A stretch of 17,987 nt of DNA, taken from assembly GCA_038230775.1 (NCBI GenBank), contig JBBRMQ010000067.1, positions 1-17,987 of the forward strand, written 5' to 3'. A program made the translations under genes and the position numbers. Below are positions 13,506 through 17,987 of this stretch, in pieces (positions within the stretch are counted from its first letter, which is position 1; every line of letters starts with the position of its first letter). Source of the DNA: JBBRMQ01 sp038230775. Its GTDB lineage: Bacteria; Acidobacteriota; Thermoanaerobaculia; Gp7-AA8. The notes under the pieces were generated by a model, which searched no databases, was not told the DNA's origin, and was given only the letters and a program-made list of their open reading frames with translations.

Positions 13506-15918
13506 CCGAGAACACCATCGCGAAAAGCGCCGCCGCAATCGACCAGCCCCACCACCCGCGTGCGATCCTTCGCGAGAACATCACGACGTGCTTTCCCGGC
13601 GGAACGCGAACCCCGGCGAACAGCAGGTTGATCTCCATCGGGTTCACGCGGCGCCGGTCGATCGTCACCTCCAGCTCCGGCGTGAGCTTCTCCGACGAAG
13701 CCAGGAACGTTCCCGCCGGCGCGTCGACCTCGATCTCCTGACGCGCCTCCTCGTAACGCCGGACCGTCACCGCCGCGTCGGCGGTGGCGACCGGAGCATC
13801 GCCGCCGGTGAGAATCGCTTCGTCACGAAAGTCAACGGTCAACGTCTTCGTCAGAAAGTCGTCGTGCGTCATGCTCGAAACGCGACGCACGCTGTGAAAG
13901 CGAGGGACCTCGCCGGCGTTGCGGAAGATCCGGCCGTCCGGCAACTCGCGGTCGAACATCAGAGGGATCTTGACGCGGTCGTAGTAGAGCGGCTGATCCG
14001 CGCCGCGGACAATCTCCGCGCGCATCCCGTCCGAGCGCACTTCGAGCGATGCTTCATCACCCGGCCGCAGGTTCGTATAGATCGGCACGTAGATCTTGTT
14101 CATCACGCTGATATCTGACGGCGTGAACGCCCGCTGAAAGAGAACCGCGGAGCCTCGCGACAGCGTGACGACGAGCCTCGATGACGCGGCTCCCGCCCGG
14201 AACGTTACCGGCATCTCGAGCGCATAAAACGGACGATCGTCGACCACGATGGTTCTGGTCAGCACCATCCCATGCTGCATGGTCAGGATTCCATTCGATA
14301 CCACACCGGGCTCGCTGTTCTGAAAAATGGTCCAGCGCACGATGTCGATCTCTTTGTGCTCGACGTAATAGCGGACGCCGAGCATTGCGGTGAACGGATC
14401 GCTGAAATTGAACTTCAGGCTGTTGAACGAGATCACCGTGTGTTGATCGGAGGATGACGTCGGATCGATCCGCTGCAGCAGCAGCCGGTAATCCGCTTCC
14501 GAGGAGAAATGGCTGCGCACGTCTTCGAGGCGGTAGAGCTCCGACGTATTCGGCCAGAGATAGTTCATGAACGGGGCGATGCGGAACGGCTTCGGCTGCT
14601 GCTGCAGAAACGCGATCGTCGGCGTGACCGGCGGCATCGCCACGTCGCTCGTGATGTACGGATAGAAGCGCCCTGCAAACACGCCGAGGTCTGCGGCGAT
14701 GAGCGCAGCGAGAAGGCCGATGGTTGCGCGGTGACGGCTCAGCATCGACGAAGCCGCTGCGCCGAGGTAGCCCGCGGCAACGGGCAGGATCAACACCATC
14801 TGCGTCAACGGCGAATAGCGCGTCAACGGCAGGCGTGAGACGAGGACCGTCACCGGGCTCGCGCCGAACATGCAGAGCAGGATGAAGGCAAGTGTCGCGA
14901 TCCAGAACCATCGCGTGTTTGCGCGGCGGTTGAACAACGCGAACGCGATCAGCACGATCGGGATGAGGCCGAGATAGACGGTGGCGGCGACGTAGTTGTT
15001 TGCCGCACCTAGCGTGCCGTCGCCGCTCCAGTCATGTCGCGCGTTGTTGCCGAGATGGTCGGGAAGAACGAACAGCGCGAAGTGTCGAAGCGGAAACGAC
15101 TGCAATGCCGCACCGGCGCGAGCAGCGAGATAGCCGCTTCGCCGCAGCAACTGCACGAACGGCACGATCGCCGGCATCGCGATCAACGCGCCCGCCAACA
15201 GCGCGATGACCGGCCGCACGACGGGCAGACGGCGGTCGCGAATGGCGAGCGTCACCGCGTAGGCCACCGCGAGATACGCGCCGTACGCCATCGCCGCCGG
15301 AGATCCGGCCAGCGCGTATACCGCGACGACCATCGTCGCGAGCCAGAACGGCACGCGCCTGCCGCGCATCGCGCGCCGCACGATCCACAACAACGCGGGA
15401 TAGAGCGTGGTGGCGTTGGTCGCCTGCCACCACCAACGCACCGCGTACGCGCCGGACGCCGCCAGAATGATCGCCCCAACCGCCGCGCCGCCACGGCCGA
15501 GTCGTTCTTCGCGAAGCCAGAGGTAGGCGAAGAGGAACGCTGCCGTGAGCTTCAGAAAAATCAACGCCGCATAGACCCACGTTAACGGAAGCGCGAGCGT
15601 CGGCAACAGAACGAACGGCGAGAGCACCGCCGCCGCTGAAGATCCGAACCCCGGCACCCCCGACCCGATGAACGGATTCCAGTGAAACGCCTGCCAATCG
15701 CTTTTCACCAGCGACATCAACGTGAAGTACGACGTCGGCGGGTCGTTGATGAGCGAGTTCTGCACCTCGACGGTGCGCGAGTGGCTCCACGGCGAATAGT
15801 TGAAGAAGACGTCGTTCGGGGACGGCAGGCGTCCCATGAACAGCGTCGGGAAGAAGAAGACGAAGTGATAAACCGCCAGGGCGATGAGCGCCGTTCGGTG
15901 TTTGCGGAGAAAGCGCAA
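13480..15918 (-). CDS. YfhO-like large membrane protein (GT-C-type fold)
   Basis: An 812-residue polytopic membrane protein. It starts with a TM helix (ALIALAVYHFVFFFPTLF) and an extracytoplasmic loop containing PSPNDVFFNYSPW, whose acidic residue sits where GT-C glycosyltransferases carry their catalytic Asp. About ten further TM helices run to roughly residue 440. A ~340-residue soluble beta-rich domain follows, and a single terminal TM (WGWSIAAALFAMVFSVIDVV). This layout matches YfhO-family proteins, implicated in glycosylating lipoteichoic acid in Firmicutes; in diderms the role is unproven. The open frame extends back to 16140, but that part is antisense to the dehydrogenase. I therefore chose TTG 15918, just before the first TM; CTG 15927 is possible and the next ATG would destroy the TM. 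It overlaps the methyltransferase 3' end by 26 bp and starts 24 bp from the divergent dehydrogenase. Confidence 0.82.
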   Translation of the reverse strand: MRFLRKHRTALIALAVYHFVFFFPTLFMGRLPSPNDVFFNYSPWSHSRTVEVQNSLINDPPTSYFTLMSLVKSDWQAFHWNPFIGSGVPGFGSSAAAVLSPFVLLPTLALPLTWVYAALIFLKLTAAFLFAYLWLREERLGRGGAAVGAIILAASGAYAVRWWWQATNATTLYPALLWIVRRAMRGRRVPFWLATMVVAVYALAGSPAAMAYGAYLAVAYAVTLAIRDRRLPVVRPVIALLAGALIAMPAIVPFVQLLRRSGYLAARAGAALQSFPLRHFALFVLPDHLGNNARHDWSGDGTLGAANNYVAATVYLGLIPIVLIAFALFNRRANTRWFWIATLAFILLCMFGASPVTVLVSRLPLTRYSPLTQMVLILPVAAGYLGAAASSMLSRHRATIGLLAALIAADLGVFAGRFYPYITSDVAMPPVTPTIAFLQQQPKPFRIAPFMNYLWPNTSELYRLEDVRSHFSSEADYRLLLQRIDPTSSSDQHTVISFNSLKFNFSDPFTAMLGVRYYVEHKEIDIVRWTIFQNSEPGVVSNGILTMQHGMVLTRTIVVDDRPFYALEMPVTFRAGAASSRLVVTLSRGSAVLFQRAFTPSDISVMNKIYVPIYTNLRPGDEASLEVRSDGMRAEIVRGADQPLYYDRVKIPLMFDRELPDGRIFRNAGEVPRFHSVRRVSSMTHDDFLTKTLTVDFRDEAILTGGDAPVATADAAVTVRRYEEARQEIEVDAPAGTFLASSEKLTPELEVTIDRRRVNPMEINLLFAGVRVPPGKHVVMFSRRIARGWWGWSIAAALFAMVFSVIDVVRPR

Positions 15919-15942
15919 CGCGTTCAGTTTATCCTGAGCGTG

Positions 15943-16866
15943 ATGGCGAAGAAGCTGCTGATCGCCGCCGACGTCGATGCCTCGCTGCGCGAGCGCGCCG
16001 CGCAGGACGGCCGGTTCGACATCGTCGATCATCCCGTGCGCACCGAAGAGGAGCTGGCCGCGATCGTCGGCCAGTGCGAGATCCTCGTCACGCGGTCGTA
16101 CAACCGCGTCACGAAACGAGTCCTCGACAACGCACCGCATCTCGAGCTGATCGCGCAGGGAACGAGCGGAACGGACAACATCGACGCTGATACGGCGCGC
16201 GAGCGCGGAATCGCGATCGTCAGTCTCCCCGGCGAGAACGCCAACGCCGTGGCGGAGCTCGTGATCGGGTTCATGATCGCCATCACGCGCACGGTGAGCG
16301 CATCAACCGCCGAATTGAAAAACGGCGTATGGAACCGCTACGACTGCTCCTCGCGGCACGAGCTTCGCCACTTTCTCCTCGGCATTGTCGGGCTGGGGCA
16401 GGTCGGCTCGCGCGTCGCGCGCCTGGCGGGTGCGTTCGGGATGCTGACGCAGGCGTACGACCCGTACCTGACCGACGTCGACTTCGAGGATCGCGGGACG
16501 AGCCGGGCCGAATCGCTCGATCGACTCCTGCGCAAGAGCGACATCGTGACGCTGCACGTGCCTTTGACGTCCGAGACGCGCGGAATGGTTGGAGTCGAAC
16601 AGATCCGGCAGATGCGACCGGGCACGATGGTCATCAACGCGTCGCGCGGCGAGGTGCTCGATCAGCAGGCCGCCCTCGACGCGCTCGCCGCCAACCACCT
16701 CGGCGGACTGGCCCTCGACGTGTTCGATCCCGAGCCGCCCGGGCGGACGTTCCCCGACGACCCGCGGCTCATTCTCACGCCGCACATCGGCGGCTGCACT
16801 CACGAGGCAAAGGCGGCAATCGGCGCGAAGTTGTATGAGAAAATCCGGGCCTTCTACGAGGGTTGA
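15943..16866 (+). CDS. D-isomer 2-hydroxyacid dehydrogenase (phosphoglycerate dehydrogenase-like)
   Basis: A 307-residue NAD-dependent dehydrogenase of the D-2-hydroxyacid family. N-terminal catalytic half: the ILVTRSYNRVTKRVLDNAP and IAQGTSGTDNID (70-81) segments characteristic of SerA. Rossmann NAD motif: GLGQVGSRVAR (150-160). Catalytic residues: R235 (NASRGEV), E264 (DPEPP) and H281 (TPHIGG). SerA from many bacteria carries an extra ACT domain; here the protein ends after the core (short form), so the reaction could be 3-phosphoglycerate oxidation or another 2-hydroxyacid. ATG 15943 is preferred; GTG 15940 is immediately upstream. No SD is visible. The upstream neighbour diverges after 24 nt, so any promoter must overlap the YfhO-like gene start. 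Confidence 0.9.
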   Translation: MAKKLLIAADVDASLRERAAQDGRFDIVDHPVRTEEELAAIVGQCEILVTRSYNRVTKRVLDNAPHLELIAQGTSGTDNIDADTARERGIAIVSLPGENANAVAELVIGFMIAITRTVSASTAELKNGVWNRYDCSSRHELRHFLLGIVGLGQVGSRVARLAGAFGMLTQAYDPYLTDVDFEDRGTSRAESLDRLLRKSDIVTLHVPLTSETRGMVGVEQIRQMRPGTMVINASRGEVLDQQAALDALAANHLGGLALDVFDPEPPGRTFPDDPRLILTPHIGGCTHEAKAAIGAKLYEKIRAFYEG

Positions 16867-16870
16867 GATC

Positions 16871-17008
16871 CCCCTCATCCGCGCTTCACGCACCTTCTCC
16901 CCGCACCGCGGGGAGAAGGGCTACGAACTCACTCTTGCGAGCATGCGACCTTCCGTTGCCCTCGCCCGGCGTGAGCGGGGAGAGGGTGGCCGAAGGCCGG
17001 GTGAGGGG
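16871..17008. repeat. Intergenic repeat element bounded by imperfect inverted ends
   Basis: CCCCTCATCCGCGCTTC (16871-16887) and GAAGGCCGGGTGAGGGG (16992-17008) are inverted ends matching at 14 of 17 positions. Inside lie a perfect hairpin (16893-16919) and a second CCCTCGCCC...GGGGAGAGGG region (about 16959-16986). This resembles a CCCTCACCCGGCC / CTCTCCCCGC family of non-coding repeats that I recall from many soil and rhizosphere genomes. It occupies most of the gap after the dehydrogenase stop. Confidence 0.65.
16893..16919 (+). terminator. Strong G+C hairpin after the dehydrogenase gene
   Basis: CCTTCTCCCCGC / GCGGGGAGAAGG, a perfect 12-bp stem with an ACC loop, beginning 27 nt after the stop at 16866. 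No T-tract follows, so termination would be non-canonical or Rho-assisted; it may simply be part of the surrounding repeat. Confidence 0.45.
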
Positions 17009-17059
17009 CGCGCGCCGAAGCCGATGGCTGATGAAACTGTGTGAGAAAATCAACGCTGC

Positions 17060-17431
17060 ATGTTCTGCCCCGAGTGCGAGAGCGAGTATCGCGAGGGCAT
17101 CATCCGCTGCTCGGACTGCGACGTCCCGCTCGTCGCTGAACTGACTGACGAGCCGCGGATGGAAGGCCTCTTCCTGCTGGCCAGCGAGACGTCGTCCGAA
17201 TTGCTTGCTCATCTGCTCGACAAGATCGAGAAAGCGGGCGTGCCGTACGTCATCGAGGCCGGAACGGCGCTGTCGATGCTGAACCACGAGGCATCCCCCA
17301 TCGAAGAGCCGGACCCGTGGGAAGCGCGCGTCTGGGTCGCCGCGGCCTTTGCGGACCGCGCGAGGCGAGTCCTGCGCGAGGTGGACGCGGAGTTCGGCAG
17401 GATGCGTCCGGCGCGACCAAGCTTCGACTGA
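17060..17431 (+). CDS. Zinc-ribbon + DUF2007-type signal-transducing-like protein
   Basis: A 123-residue cytoplasmic protein. The first 20 residues form a zinc ribbon with C3-PE-C6 and C17-SD-C20. The rest, LFLLASETSSELLAHLLDKIEKAGVPYVIEAG.., then WVAAAFADRARRVLREVD, has the ferredoxin-like pattern of DUF2007 (putative signal-transducing, PII-like), where the loop usually covers a bound ligand. Acidobacterial and related genomes often encode such ribbon-DUF2007 fusions; no biochemical role is known to me. The start is ATG 17060, which places the first CxxC at residue 3; no SD. It stands alone between the 16871-17008 repeat and two long inverted repeats. Confidence 0.82.
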   Translation: MFCPECESEYREGIIRCSDCDVPLVAELTDEPRMEGLFLLASETSSELLAHLLDKIEKAGVPYVIEAGTALSMLNHEASPIEEPDPWEARVWVAAAFADRARRVLREVDAEFGRMRPARPSFD

Positions 17432-17448
17432 ACTCCATTTGCGAAGCT

Positions 17449-17544
17449 TGTCATTCCGAGCGTAGCGAGGAACCGGTGTGGGCGGGAGGCACGTTTGTCG
17501 CCCCGCCCAACCCACACCGGTTCCTCGCTACGCTCGGAATGACA
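17449..17544. repeat. Long perfect inverted repeat (TGTCATTCCGAGCG family)
   Basis: Arms 17449-17482 and 17511-17544 are a perfect 34-bp inverted repeat with a 28-nt loop; the outer GCTT / AAGC continue the pairing with a one-base bulge. The arm reads TGTCATTCCGAGCG then TAGCGAGGAACCGG. It starts 17 nt after the DUF2007 stop and lies between genes that converge, so it may terminate both. Confidence 0.9.
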
Positions 17545-17550
17545 AAGCAC

Positions 17551-17580
17551 TCAGCCGATGAACTCACCGTCGCGATGCGA
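17551..17580 (-). pseudogene. Stranded remnant of the hutI 3' end
   Basis: Read on the minus strand, this encodes S-H-R-D-G-E-F-I-G-stop (stop 17551-17553), close to the live hutI ending V-M-R-D-G-Q-F-I-P-M-S-S-stop. GATGAACT-S-ACCGTCGCG is shared at 17557-17574 and 17675-17692 with one mismatch in 18. The remnant is separated from the live end by the 17593-17670 repeat. The simplest reading is that the repeat landed in the gene end and duplicated about 20 bp of it. Confidence 0.55.
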
Positions 17581-17592
17581 CGCGAGATCCAG

Positions 17593-17670
17593 TGTCATCC
17601 TGAGCCGCGAAGACGGCGAAGGATCACCCTCGTTCTGCGTAGGGGATCCTTCGCGGCGCTCAGGATGACA
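17593..17670. repeat. Imperfect inverted repeat (TGTCATCCTGAGC family) overlapping hutI stop
   Basis: TGTCATCCTGAGC (17593-17605) pairs with GCTCAGGATGACA (17658-17670); further inside, CGGCGAAGGATC pairs with GATCCTTCGCGGC after an 8-nt bulge. It is related in sequence to the neighbouring 17449-17544 repeat. The right arm supplies the last two Ser codons and the stop codon of hutI. Confidence 0.8.
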
Positions 17671-17987
17671 TCGGGATGAACTGACCGTCGCGCATCACCA
17701 CACGGACGAGGTTTACGCCGAAGTGGTAGACGAGGTGGAGATAATTCGGTGCGTCGAGCAGCACGAGATCGGCGCGCTTGCCGGGCTCGATCGATCCGAT
17801 CTCGTGCGCCATCCGCAGAGACGCCGCGCCGTTGAGCGTGGCCGCGGTGATCGACTCCTCGACGGTCATCTTCATCTGCAGCGTCGCCAGCTGCATCGCC
17901 ATCGGCATCGATTCCGTCATCGACGACCCCGGGTTGCAGTCGGTCGATAGCGAGACCATCGCGCCGGCGTCGATGAACTTCCGCGCC
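17660..17987 (-). CDS. hutI: Imidazolonepropionase (C-terminal part, cut by window edge)
   Basis: The final ~108 residues of a metal-dependent amidohydrolase, best matching imidazolonepropionase, which opens the imidazolone ring (4-imidazolone-5-propionate to N-formimino-L-glutamate) in histidine degradation. Visible are FIDAGAMVSLSTDCNPGS, with the metal/substrate-side Asp of the HutI STDxNPGS signature, then MTVEESITAATLNGAASL and the amidohydrolase ending GSIEPGKRADLVLLDAPNYLHLVYHFGVN followed by VVMRDGQFI. The gene enters from beyond position 17987, so its start is unseen. The C-terminal residues PMSS and the stop derive from an inverted repeat, and a ghost of an older terminus lies downstream (17551-17580); loss or change of a few terminal residues should be tolerated. 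No other hut gene is in the window. Confidence 0.9.
   Translation of the reverse strand, partial: ARKFIDAGAMVSLSTDCNPGSSMTESMPMAMQLATLQMKMTVEESITAATLNGAASLRMAHEIGSIEPGKRADLVLLDAPNYLHLVYHFGVNLVRVVMRDGQFIPMSS

Noticed and set aside
15919..16140. N-terminal extension of the YfhO-like frame up to 16140
   Set aside because: The extra 74 codons are antisense to the dehydrogenase N-terminus and precede what is clearly the first TM helix; no similarity to the family is visible there.
16835..17053. Repeated TGTRTGAGAAAATC near 16834-16847 and 17038-17051
   Set aside because: A 13-of-14 match between the dehydrogenase 3' end and the leader of the next gene; too short, and no further flanking similarity, so chance is adequate.

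Overview
The window reads as chromosome of a high-G+C, Gram-negative (diderm) bacterium, most likely an Acidobacteriota or close relative. The support is indirect. The protein kinase N-terminus (GPYEVV..LGAGGMGEVWKARDTRL) and the serine beta-lactamase, aldo/keto reductase and TPR secreted-protein mix are typical of that phylum. A full-length LptD homologue implies an LPS-bearing outer membrane. Almost every gap between genes holds a long hairpin or short-repeat array. Phylum is inference; no rRNA or tRNA gene is present. No phage, plasmid, IS or CRISPR locus was found.

Layout. (1) Positions 1-4554, minus strand: a secreted His-rich TPR protein, an aldo/keto reductase, a secreted class C-like beta-lactamase/esterase with a strong SD and TTG start, and the N-terminus of a PknB-type Ser/Thr kinase that runs off the left edge. 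(2) 4539-5569, plus strand: a HIT-family protein whose start overlaps the TPR start head to head, then a TetR regulator closely resembling Bacillus FadR (acyl-CoA-responsive). A 24-bp palindrome with FadR-box-like half-sites lies directly before the TetR ATG, over a probable -10 element and the HIT stop codon. (3) 5661-7183, minus strand: a three-His-box membrane fatty-acid desaturase, convergent to the TetR gene, and an unrecognised soluble protein. (4) 7436-11576, plus strand: a tightly coupled trio with ATGA overlaps, ribF, an unknown multi-TM protein with a coiled-coil tail, and lptD. (5) 11686-16866: surface-polysaccharide-type genes, namely a long-form nucleotidyltransferase (RmlA/StrD type), a SAM methyltransferase, a YfhO-like giant membrane protein (minus strand) and a SerA-like 2-hydroxyacid dehydrogenase. 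(6) 17060-17987: a zinc-ribbon/DUF2007 protein and the C-terminal part of imidazolonepropionase (minus strand, runs off the right edge).

Functional picture: core envelope and cofactor metabolism (LptD, RibF, desaturase, polysaccharide precursor synthesis) with a lipid-responsive regulator. The most notable points are the predicted self-contained FadR promoter/operator, the unknown membrane gene coupled to lptD, and several unrelated palindromic repeat families. One of those repeats appears to have inserted into the 3' end of hutI, replacing its last codons and leaving the ancestral C-terminus stranded downstream.
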